A stretch of DNA of 64,000 nt, taken from contig JASWHV010000012.1 in NCBI GenBank assembly GCA_030760725.1, forward strand, positions 48,329,652-48,393,651, given 5' to 3'. Below the pieces are notes generated by a model. That model made no database searches, had not been told where the DNA came from, and saw only the letters and a program-made list of their open reading frames with translations. Shown here piece by piece: positions 10,842 to 20,957 of the stretch (position 1 is its first letter; each line of letters begins with the position of its first letter). The translations under genes were made by a program, and so were the position numbers. Source of the DNA: Neostapfia colusana. Its lineage: Eukaryota; Streptophyta; Magnoliopsida; Poales; Poaceae.

Positions 10842-11221
10842 TTGGTGATTGATGATAACCATTTGAGATATCACAATTAAGAAGAAAAAATTGATTTTTC
10901 ATAAAGTGTGCATATATGAGAATAATGAATAACTAACAAGAAAAACTTCTCTCATATACGCACACCTTATGGTGGGGTGCCTAACAAGTGTGTGATCAAC
11001 AAGAATGTGATGAACGAGGATAAAAGATAACAACCATAGATGTAAGCATCACAATACTATGAAGCATCACACATAAGGTGAATAGTCAAATTACAATAGT
11101 TTTAAAAATAAGTACAAGTCCTCGATCACAAGTCCTTAATAACTTATCCTAGATAGCTATTCTAGTCTCAATCTCTCCCCTTTGGCATAAAGGCACCAAA
11201 AAAGGGAAAAATCGAGTGGAA
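10842..11221 (-). other. Element C spacer between accessory gene and polypurine tract
   Basis: About 380 AT-rich bases. I see no coding similarity or structured repeat in it. Confidence 0.6.
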
Positions 11222-12827
11222 TCACTCATCGCCGTTCCCACTTTCACTCTCAGTCCTATCTTCATCTTCCTCTTCACCTTGATCTTCATCATCTTGACCA
11301 TGTAGAGGGTTAGCAGCTGAAACACCACCAAACCCAATGGAGCTCAACTCTTGGTCAGTGAAAGTTGGCATTTAAGTGAAGTCTTCAGCTGAGTCCTCAG
11401 AAACCTCAAGTGACCCTTATGGCTCAATTTCTAGTTTGGCACAGATGGCCTGGATATTGGCTTTTACATATCTTTGATGCTTCTTCCTGGCCAATCTCTC
11501 TTCATGTTGCTTAACTTCAACTTTGCGGCAAGAGGCAAAGATAGAAGATAGCATCTTGAAGATGCCACTTGAGGATTCCCGAGTAGATGAGGTTGCATGA
11601 GTGGTAGCTGCAGCCTCAGATCTTGTCTCCTCTTGAGCTCTCTTGGACCTTCTTTCTTCTCCGGGTGAGACAGGAGCAGAAGGAGCAGAATATATAGTGG
11701 GCTTTTGGGGCCTAAGTCTAGTGTGAGGCACATCCTTTACGAACTCCAGTCCTGTCACTTTTTCAATCATGAATATTATGTAGGGTGCATAGCCGCAAGA
11801 CCGGATGGGATTGATAGAGATATTGACAATGTCATTGTAAATGTACTCAAACACATTGAATGTCCTCTTCTTGCTTATGACCTTCATCAAGGTTCTGAGG
11901 GTGCCCTGAACAGTCCCTGCATCTCCCTCTTTGGGAGCTATAGTCTTCCTCAATATCCGATTGAGAACTACAAAGAAAGGCTTCATGTATTTAGTGGTTG
12001 GAGGCTTGAATGGCATTTGTGTATCGTAGAGAAAGTCCAGCTGATCTTTCTCCAGTGGTTTCAGGTTGTGAGTTACAAGTTCATTGTCCAAGGTATGCTC
12101 AAGATGAAGGATTCTTGCGAATTCTTCATAGGTGACACTGTACTGAGACCCATGTGTCATCCAAATCATCATGTCGTTGTCATCACGAGCGAAGTAGAGA
12201 GTAGAGTAGAATTGCATGATGACTTCATCATTCCAGTCACACTGGAAGGAGAATAGGTCTTTCAGCCCGTGAAGCTCGAGGGCTGTCACAACCTCCTGAT
12301 AAGCTTGACATCTCTTGGACTGAAGATAAGCAATATCAACCCACTGACTTTCGACAATGCTTCATCTTACGATACACATGTCCATAGTAGTCAGCATGAA
12401 AATCACTCCAAAATCTGGGGTCAGCTGACTCTCTGGGCTGATTATACACTTCTACTTTTCTGAACTTGTCAGCTAGTTCACCCCCTTTTCTAGTGTAACC
12501 ATTATTCGAAAGTTGCCTGTTGCGACGAATGGGATTTTTCATTTTCAGAGGCCCAATGGGTCCACTAGCAAGCCCCTTCCCTTTATTGGGAGCCCTCTTA
12601 GATCCCGAGGAGCTCTTGGCAATAGCCTTTCCTCGAGGCTTCTTCACAATCACCTTCCTCTTCTTAGGCAAATTTTCATCGGAAGATGGAGAGTGGACAT
12701 TGACATCATGTCTTTTCTTCATCACTCTCTCCTTGGCTCTCCTCACTCTTTCATGTTGAACCTCTTCATCAAGGTAGAAAGAGCTGTCATCTGAGCCTGA
12801 AGACATGGTGCCTGATAAGGAGTTCAA
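11222..12827 (-). pseudogene. Element C accessory gene: nuclear-type protein with plant transposon protein domain
   Basis: Sits where SIRE elements carry an extra ORF, between pol and the polypurine tract. Start taken at ATG 12827 (an alternative is 12806). The N-terminal 100 residues are basic and hold PKKRKV (12651-12668), the classic monopartite nuclear localisation motif. The central part (about 12200-11700) has motifs such as QFYSTLYFARDD and VTYEEFARIL, resembling the plant transposon protein domain of unknown function (Pfam PF20167 by my recollection). A helical Lys/Glu-rich segment and an acidic tail (DDEDQGEEEDEDR, about 11260-11300) follow, to the stop at 11222. One frameshift near 12357 and two TAA codons near 11416 and 11360 break it; element F has a homologous gene at 62173-63634. 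No signal peptide or membrane segment is evident, so an envelope role is unlikely. Function unknown. Confidence 0.72.
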
Positions 12828-12894
12828 GGATTAGATACGAATGGACTCATTATCGACTTCAAATAGGAATGTAGGGGTTCAACTGTCAGAGACC

Positions 12895-12970
12895 GGACTT
12901 GTCCGGTTTCAGAGTGCGGACCTGTCCGGTGTACCGGACTTGTCCGCATCTGCGCGCCGGACTAGTCCGG
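12895..12970. repeat. Internal palindrome array proximal to the accessory gene (4 copies)
   Basis: Four GGAC-GTCC palindromes with cores TT, CT, TT and TA, centred at 12899, 12922, 12940 and 12963, spacing 23, 18 and 23. The array ends about 70 bases upstream of the accessory gene start. Element F has four copies at the equivalent place. Confidence 0.9.
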
Positions 12971-13351
12971 CCTGGCATAAGAACCCTAACGTTTCCATTT
13001 GAATCAAATCTCCTATCTAAAGACACAAAGGCAGGAAAGTAGTAGGAATACATCTCTGGAGGCAATGTACATCCTTTTGAAATCAAAGGAAACGAGCTAG
13101 AATTAGAAAAGTTTGAGAGTTAGGTTTTAGGGGGAATTTACCAAGAATTGAAGATTCGTGTTGAAGGAGCAAGAATCTATCCGAATGAGTCCGGAGAGGA
13201 GAATCCACTCGTTGAGGAGAGGATTTTCCACGGAGAAAACTTTGAGTTTGAGGGCTCAACCCAAAAGTCACTTTGGGAGCTAGGGTTTAGGAGAGGAGGG
13301 GAGACCAAATGCTTATGAGTGGAGAAGGAGGGGTCTGGGCCGGCCAAACGC
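12971..13351 (-). other. Putative 5' leader of the element C accessory transcript
   Basis: About 380 bases between the two internal palindrome arrays and downstream of the internal TATA box. No credible ORF. A short block AACCCTAA plus a nearby AATCAAATCT matches element F around 63820-63840, so this leader is homologous between the two families. Confidence 0.45.
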
Positions 13352-13358
13352 TTATATA
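13352..13358 (-). promoter_or_regulatory. Candidate internal TATA box for the accessory gene
   Basis: Minus strand TATATAA, 11 bases downstream of the distal palindrome array (13370-13468) and about 525 bases upstream of the accessory start codon. The order array then TATA box repeats the arrangement in the LTR, suggesting a second, internal promoter. This is inferred from sequence only. Confidence 0.45.
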
Positions 13359-13369
13359 TGCGACTGACC

Positions 13370-13468
13370 GGACTAGTCCGGTCATGGTAGGGGACTAGTC
13401 CGGTGCCCCTGAGTTAACCTAACTATATCGTTTGTCCGGACTAGTCCGGTTGACAACCGGACAAGTCC
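13370..13468. repeat. Internal palindrome array distal to the accessory gene (2 pairs)
   Basis: Four copies (GGACTAGTCC three times, GGACAAGTCC once) centred at 13374, 13396, 13442 and 13463. The spacings 22, 46 and 21 match the paired spacing and the 45-base interval seen in the LTR array. Confidence 0.93.
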
Positions 13469-13693
13469 GTTCCAACAGACCTGATACAAATGGTAAAGTT
13501 TAAAAGTGATCCAAGGACACTAATTTTTGCAAATAATCTTGGTAATTATGACCAGTAGGCAAGCAACAATCAAACAATGGTCATATTTCGCAAGATTTCT
13601 TCATTAAAATAGTTTTCTTAGAGGAAAAAGAGATGAGGAGCAGTTTTTACAATAAAATGTAACATTTGAGGTTGCAACCAGGTATGCAACGTT

Positions 13694-16690
13694 TCAAGCC
13701 ACGTTTCGAGAGTCAAGAATATTAAGTTCATTTCTTAGCTCACAAAACCTTTTCTCATTTAATGGTTTGGTAAAGATATCTGCTAGTTGTTTTTCAGTTC
13801 TAACATGTGAAATTTCAATGTCACCTTTTAATGAATGATTCTAAGAAAGTGATGACGAATATCTATGTGCTTAGTTCTTGAGTGCTCTAGTGGGTTGTGT
13901 GCAATTTTTATAGCGCTTTCATTATCACATAGAAGCGGAATATGATTTAGATTGTAGCCGTAGTCTCTAAGAGTCTGTCGCATCCAAAGTAGTTGTGCAC
14001 AACAACTACCAGCTGCAACATACTCTGCTTCCGCTATTGAAAGAGCAATAGAGTTTTGCTTTTTAGATGACCAAGAAACTAGGGATCTGCCAAGAAATTG
14101 ACAAGTCTCTAAAGTGATCTTTCTATCAACTTTGCATCCTGCATAGTCGGCATCGGAATAACCTATCAAGTTAAACTTGGATCCTTTGGGATACCAAATG
14201 CCCAAGTTAGGTGTGTGCACAAGATACCTTAGGATTCTTTTTACAGCTATTAAGTGACACTCTTTAGGTGCGGCTTGAAACCTTGCACACATGCATACGC
14301 TAAGCATAATATCTGGCCTAGAAGCACATAAGTAAAGTAAGGAGCCGATCATTGACCTATATACCTTTTGGTCCACATTTGGACCTTCTTCATTGAGGTC
14401 GAGATGTCCGTTGATTGCCATGGGTGTCTTGATGGGCTTGGCTTTGTCCATATTGAATTTCTTGAGGATGTCCTGTGTGTATTTGGTTTGGCTTATAAAT
14501 GTGCCTTCTCTCAGTTGCTTCACTTGGAATCCCAAGAAGAACTTCAATTCGCCCATCATCGACATCTCGAACCTATCTGTCATAATTTTGCTAAATTCCT
14601 CACAAAAAGACTTGTTAGTGGATCCAAAGATAATATCATCAACGTAAATTTGACATACAAATAGATGATCATCAAAATGTTTAGTGAAGAGTGTATAGTC
14701 AGCCTTACCAATTTTGAATCCATTTTGAGTTAGAAAATCTCTAAGGCACTCATACCAACCTCGAGGAGCTTGTTTGAGGCCATAGAGAGCCTTATGCAGT
14801 TTATGGACGTGGTTAGGATACTCTTGGTCTTCAAATCCTGGTGGCTGCTCCACATAAACTTCCTCCTTTATCGGACCGTTGAGGAAGGCACTTTTGACGT
14901 CCATTTGATACAACTTAAAATTATGGTGAGTAGCATATGTCAATAAAATATGAATGGACTCAAGTCTAGCTACGGGAGCGAAAGTTTCGTCGAAGTCCAA
15001 ACCTTCAACCTGAGAATAACCCTTGGCCACCAGCCTCGCTTTATTTCTTGTTACTACTCCATGTTCATCTTGCTTGTTCCGAAAGACCCATTTGGTTCGA
15101 ACGATGTTCGCCCTTGGTCTTTCCACCAGCTCCCACACTTCATTTCTTTTGAAGTTGTTCAATTCTTCTTGCATTGCAATCACCCAGTCTGGATCCCTTA
15201 AGGATTCATCTACCCTGTATGGTTCCAGAAAAGAGACAAAAGAATAGTATTCACAGAAATTTGCAACGCGAGATCTAGTAGTTACTCCCTTAGCAATATC
15301 ACCAATGATATTGTTGACAGGATGGTCTCTTTGCACACTCTGATGTACTCTTGGGTGAGGAACTTGTGTAGCTGCTTGTTCTTCATCATCTTCATGTTCA
15401 TTGTCTCCCCCTAGATCATTGCTTCCATGATTATCTTGATCTTCTTGATCTTCCTCCACTTGATCTTGTGTAAAATCTCCCCCTTGATCATTGCTTCCTT
15501 GTTGAGGTTCACCTTGTGCATTTGAGTCTTGTGTTTTCTCTTGTGGTAGAATATCACCAAGTGTCATTTTCTTCAGCGCTTCACATGGAGCTTCCTCTTT
15601 ATCGGTAAGGAGCTCATATGGAGTTTTCTTCAGTAGTGGGTGAAGGTACAGCCAATTTGTGGCATGACAAGCGGTGTTCACCGCTTCTGCCCAAAATCGA
15701 TCTGATGTCTTGTATTCATCCAACATTGTTCTTGCCATTTCAATCAATGTTCTGTTCTTCCTTTCGGCCACCCCATTTTGTTGAGGAGAGTAGGGTGCCG
15801 AGAACTCATGCTTTATCCCTTCTTCATCGAGATACTCTTCAACTTGTGTATTCTTGAATTTTGTCCCGTTGTCACTTCTGATGTTCTTCACGGTTGATGA
15901 GAATTCGTTCTGGGCTCTTTTCAGGAACTTCTTGAGGATTCCCTGAGCTTCTGATTTATCACACAAGAAAAATACCCAGGTAAATCTTAAAAAATCATCA
16001 ACAATTACTAAACCGTATTTGTTACCACCGATACTTATGTAAGCAATTGGACCAAATAGATCCATATGAAGAAGTTCCAGTGGTCTTGTAGTGGTCATTA
16101 CGTTCTTGGCGGGGTGTGGTGCTCCGACTTGTTTTCCCGCGTGGCAAGCGCTGCACGGCCTGTCTTTCTCAAAAACCACATCCTTTAGACCTCGGATGTG
16201 ACCACCTTTTAGAAGTTTCTGCAGATTTCTCATCCCAACATGGGCTAGCCGTCTATGCCACAGCCATCCCATGTTGGTTTTAGCAACCAAGCAAGTGTTG
16301 AGTTCGGATTTATCTTTGTTGAAATCAACAAGATAAAGCTTTCCCTTCAACATTCCCTTGAATGCAATCGAGCCATCGCTTCTTCTAAAAACGGTCACAC
16401 CCTCATTAGTGAATAAACAGTTATAACCTTTGTCGCATAGTTGAGATATTGACAAAAGGTTATAATCTAGGGAGTCTACATGTAAAACATTAGATAAAGT
16501 GTGTTGAGGAGATATTTCAATGTTACCTCTACCAAGGACCTTTCCTTGGCTGTTGTCTCCAAAGTATATGCCTTCACTTGGATCCTCGTTGTACTCGTAC
16601 TCCACAAACATATCTCTCTCCGGTCATGTGATTTGTGCATCCGCTATCTAGCACCCACTTAGATCCACCGGAGGAGTAAGCTTGCAAAAC
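13694..16690 (-). pseudogene. pol: Element C pol: protease, integrase, reverse transcriptase, RNase H
   Basis: The protease motif VLDSGCTNHMTG lies at about 16625-16670. Loss of two bases in a GA repeat at 16612-16622 shifts it out of frame with the open stretch 16611-13828 (927 codons). That stretch has the integrase HHCC finger (HRRLAHVG ... CSACHAG), the acidic triad in LHMDLFGP, IRSDNGTKF and QNGVAERKN, the reverse transcriptase with YVDDIIFGS, and RNase H. Just after KTPYELLT (about 15600) the usual integrase C-terminal segment (FRVFGCK region) is missing, an apparent in-frame deletion. A frameshift near 13838 separates the conserved tail (QLADIFTKPL, to 13694). The rest of the domain order is normal for copia. 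Probably not autonomous. Confidence 0.92.
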
Positions 16691-17028
16691 AGAATTATTC
16701 CTTGGTTTTAGGTACCCAAGCTTGCTTGGGTCCTCTCAGGTTAGTCACAAGAGTCTTGGGCACCCACACACAAGTTTTCGAGTTCTTGTGCCGTGGCACT
16801 GTGTATTTAGCAATAACTTTTCCATATTTGTTTTTCATAAGAACATAGGAAGCATCAAATGTACGAAACAATATTTGTAAATCAGATTCATGTGATTTTT
16901 CCTTAACAAAAGTGATTCTTTTCTTTGCATGATTAAGAGTGGACATTTGTTTGTTCCTGTCAAACCCAAGACCATCTTTGATGTTGGGAGGTCTAGTGAC
17001 CATATATGCACTACGTGCATATTTGATC
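16691..17028 (-). pseudogene. gag: Element C gag C-terminal segment after the element D insertion
   Basis: Continues gag on the left side of element D. The frame (after the TTCTC duplication) encodes a basic segment ending in WVPK repeats that normally leads into the SIRE protease. It would be joined to the coiled-coil part of gag at 31190 if D were removed. Confidence 0.75.
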
Positions 17029-17033
17029 TTCTC

Positions 17034-20000
17034 TGTGGCGGACCGAAATCCGCTCATCCAGGATCGTAGAGGGTGGTGCCGCGCGATGCGACACCCGACA
17101 GCACACGTCATAAGAACACATTATATTACATGGGAAAACAAACTGAATGTACAAAGTAGTACACTTCTCAGTTACAAACTAGAGTCTTTATTACACAGCG
17201 GAAGTTTCTTTTGTACAACTCACGCCCGCCTATCTAGCAAAAGTCGGTTGCCCAGCCCTAGGGCAACCCACACTAGCTGCACGTCTCAGCTCAGCGCGGC
17301 GTGTACGGCTCCCACTCAGCCGTGGTCCCCGACGGAGGGTAACCCTCGCCGGTGGACTCGTACTCCGAGTCCGTGGGTGGCTCCTCACCTGAAAAACACT
17401 TAAGCAGCAACCGTGAGCACGAAGGCTCAGCAAGGCTTAACCGACTCACCTAAGCATGAAACTCTACATGAGGTGTACCATGACATAGGATAGTCCTATT
17501 GCAACAAATGGGCTCGCCTACAAGTTCATCCTTAGTTCAACTTTTAGCAGAAAGTTAACAGTTCAGGAAGCTGAAATTTAGTAAGCAATATTTGGTGGCA
17601 AACATGTAGCAATACAAAGTTATATCATATCAGCAGTATTGAATCACCATATTTCATACATTAGTATACGTCACGACTCAGTGACCAAGTGGTACTCTTC
17701 ACCGCGAGGGACGGCTAATCGACTCGATATACACCTGCAGGGAAACCCAAAGAGCACGTCACGTACGCCCACCCGTGGAGCTGCACAGCACGCTCACTCG
17801 ATGTCGTACGGGACAACCTTTCACCCAACAGCCCAAACGTCAAACCGGTCGCACCGAAATGAGCAGGAGGTTCCCCACACGGAGCATCTCTCAATGCCCG
17901 TTGGCAGATTTCCACCTTGCTGCCCTCAACCTACACCTATAAATCGGCATGCTATGCCTCGACGCCCGGAGGTTTAGGCTACATCGGTTTATCGAGGCAC
18001 ATATATCCGATATGCCTTCGGTACGTTCAAACTTGATCAGCGTGGGCCGCACACGGATCGGTCCTCAATTGACACGGACAGGGCTGCGCACACAGGACTC
18101 CCTGTTGCTGCGCCCTAGCCCCTGCCTAGTCTCATTTTCATTACTAATATGATCTCACATCACTCAACCGAACCCGTGTGTCCCAAGCCTATATCGCGAG
18201 TAGATTCCAACTACTCGACTTGTACCGAAGCCCTATGAATCTTTAAGCATAGTCTATCTACTCGAGGTCTTAGACACTACCCTCACTCTTATGGAAAATT
18301 TCTGGTCATGCAAGTGGGGTTTCATTCAGCCTATACCTAATGCACATCTATACCTCACCCTACGTATGTAAACAAAATAAAACTTTATAAAAGAGTTAAT
18401 GCAAACCGGAGCTTGCCTTGTTGCTGCTGGTCAGTAGTTAGCTCTTCTTCCGGAAGGAGGAAGTCCAGCACTTCTGGAGTCTCTTCTTCAGTGACTACAC
18501 GTTTATGAAATACTACATGTTAATTTAAATGCAATGTGTGAACTTGAATACATAATTGCTAATAACTCTAGCTAGCCCTTCCCTTTGGTCCTGAAATTTT
18601 TATGGTGGATTGGTAGGGTCCTAACCAGAGTCTTGACCAAGTTTCATTTGAAACAAAGTTCCTTTAGGCTTTGTACAAATAAAAACCTATTTGGCCAATA
18701 ATTGAGCCTCTAAGTAATTCTAAGGGTTTTTTATGGCTACAACCATTACTTTCTGGAAACTAGAATTCAAGATGGTTCTAATGGAATTGGTTTCATGTCA
18801 TTTGAAGAATTCTAATGAAAGTTATGCCCTAATTAAGATTGGAGAAAATCTGAAAAATGTTTCTGTACATTTTTCTATTTTCTCAGGGCAGTTCTCTTAA
18901 TCACCCCATTAGGGTAACTAAATGAACTTGGATGAGTCTGAAAATTTTACTGGGATTCAGTGATTTTCTAATGAACCTCTCAGCCAAATTTCAGAATTTT
19001 CATAAAGTAGTTCCCAGATAAAATTCCCAACAGTTTAAACTTTAGGGATTTAATTCTATAAAACTATTTACTTTCATGAGCTGAATTTGGTATTGCTGGA
19101 AAGTACTCAGAATTCTGAGTTCAGCAAAATTTGGTTCATCGAATTTGGAGTTTCCTAGCCAAAGTTCTATGCATTTGAAGTTTGAACTAAAACTGGAATT
19201 TCCAAAAATGTTTAAATCCTGCAGGTGGGTCCCACTCTTCGAGCCGGCCCACTCAGAATGCGGCCACACCGCAGCCCACGGGGTTTTACCCGCGCTGCCG
19301 CACCGAATCCCGGCCGCAAACTGATCCCCGCGCGAGATCAGAGGCTGACCGGTGGACCCGGCCCCCCCTTCGTCTACCTCGCGCTCTCCCGCAGCTCCCG
19401 CGGCGGCGCCTCGCCGGAGCGCTCTCCGCCGGGCATTTCACTGCCCGAACTTCAACGGAAATTGCCGCCTGTGCCTAACTCGACTCGGAGAACACGCTGG
19501 TGCCCTCACCAGAGCTTGACAACGGCCGGAACAGTGCTCCCGACGGCAACAGCGGCCGGGAGCTCACCGGCGACGTCAAACTCAGCATCCCCTGCACCTT
19601 TTTCGATGCGATTTGCTCGGGGAGCTCCGCTGACACTTGCTGATCATGGATATGGGCACCGATCCCCGTGAAAACGGCTGCAACTATGACCTCATCGGCG
19701 ACCCAGGCCGGATATCGGCTGTTGCTCAAAAAACTTGGATAACCGCAACCCTAGCCCATGATTCCTGCTGGTTTTCGATCCTAGGTGGTCGTGGCAGGGT
19801 GTAGATCGTGTGTTTAGCTCGGTACGCCCGGTGATAAGCCAACACCCGTGAATTTTGGGATTTGGTGGAGCTCGGCCTTAAGAACACCGAAGCGTTCCCG
19901 GAAGAAATTCTCCCCCGACGGTGCATGAAATGCCGAACGGTAAGGACAAGCAGAACCAGCACCTTGTGACGGTCGTTTCTTGTGTTGAGCGTTGGGCACG

Positions 20001-20891
20001 AGGAAGCCTGTGCTGTCCGGGCGCCGGCGATCAGAGGGCGGCGACTCCGGGTGCGCTGCTTCGGATGTAGGCGGGTGGAACCGAGAGAATGGGGAGCGAA
20101 TTCACGCCGACCAGGGTGCGATCGCGTGTTTTGTAGCCGGTGCCCTCATCCCCCCCCCCCCCCCCCCGAGCAGGAGCTGGCGCGGTGGCCGCGTTGGGAC
20201 TGGGTCGACCCCGTGCGCTGTCGGCCGCAGGGTGTTCGACCGTGTGCCCGAGTCGGTTTGCTCCCCAGGGTGGCTGACCAGTGGGCCCTCTTCTCCCCTC
20301 TAATTCTTTCTCCCTCTTTCTTTTGTAAATATCCCAGCTACTGAACATTGAATGGGAGACTTAGCCCCCAAGTATTGGTTTGAATTTGAGTTCTCAAATT
20401 TAACTTTGTTGGGTTAAGTTTGCTTCATGTTTAAACTGAAATTCAAATTCAGTTTTGAATTATTGCAAATTTAGCTCCCGACAAGATGAACTCCAATAGG
20501 GATGAAAATTGGTGGGCTAACTCATAAAAAAGTGCTGAGTTTGAATATGAAGCTAACTTTTGAATTTGAGGGATGAAAGTTGCTGCAATTTGAATTTACA
20601 TTCGAATTGGCCTCTTTTTCAAATACCTCCAAAAGTACCTCAAAAAGTGTTGGATTTACATGAACTTTGGCCTGAACCTTCCCAAGATTTTTAAAGTTCT
20701 AGGGGTGAGCTCAACCTCTCATGTTCATGTTTAAAATTCCCACTTTATGAAAGTGTAGGCTTTCCCCTCTAATCACTCTTTTGATGGAGGTTACTTGCTC
20801 TTCACACTTTTTCACAATCTATCCACAACAAAACTGTGGTGTTGTGAGGTGATAAAAAGTTTTTGCAAGTCCCTTTTCTTGGGCTTTTACA
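17034..20891 (-). repeat. Element D 3' LTR (3858 bp)
   Basis: Minus-strand ends are TGTAAAAGCCC and GGTCCGCCACA. A C18 run is at 20150-20167, only C7 in the other LTR. Overlapping ORFs around 19225-20344 are GC-rich chance frames. No promoter element could be called with confidence. Confidence 0.95.
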
Positions 20892-20903
20892 TCCCTCCCC
20901 CCT
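20892..20903 (-). other. Element D polypurine tract
   Basis: Minus strand AAGGGGGGAGGGA directly before the LTR start TGTAAAAG. Confidence 0.9.
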
Positions 20904-20957
20904 TAAAAGAATCTCGTCCCGAGATTACAAAATACGAGATAGTGACGTAATAGGGAC

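Noticed and set aside
11417..12827. Calling the element C extra gene an envelope gene
   Set aside because: No signal peptide or transmembrane segment is visible, while a nuclear localisation motif and an acidic tail are; position alone is not evidence.
19225..20344. Overlapping frames of 60-150 codons in the element D LTRs
   Set aside because: Frames occur on both strands in the same GC-rich region and lack any domain; indels between the two LTRs are not in multiples of three.
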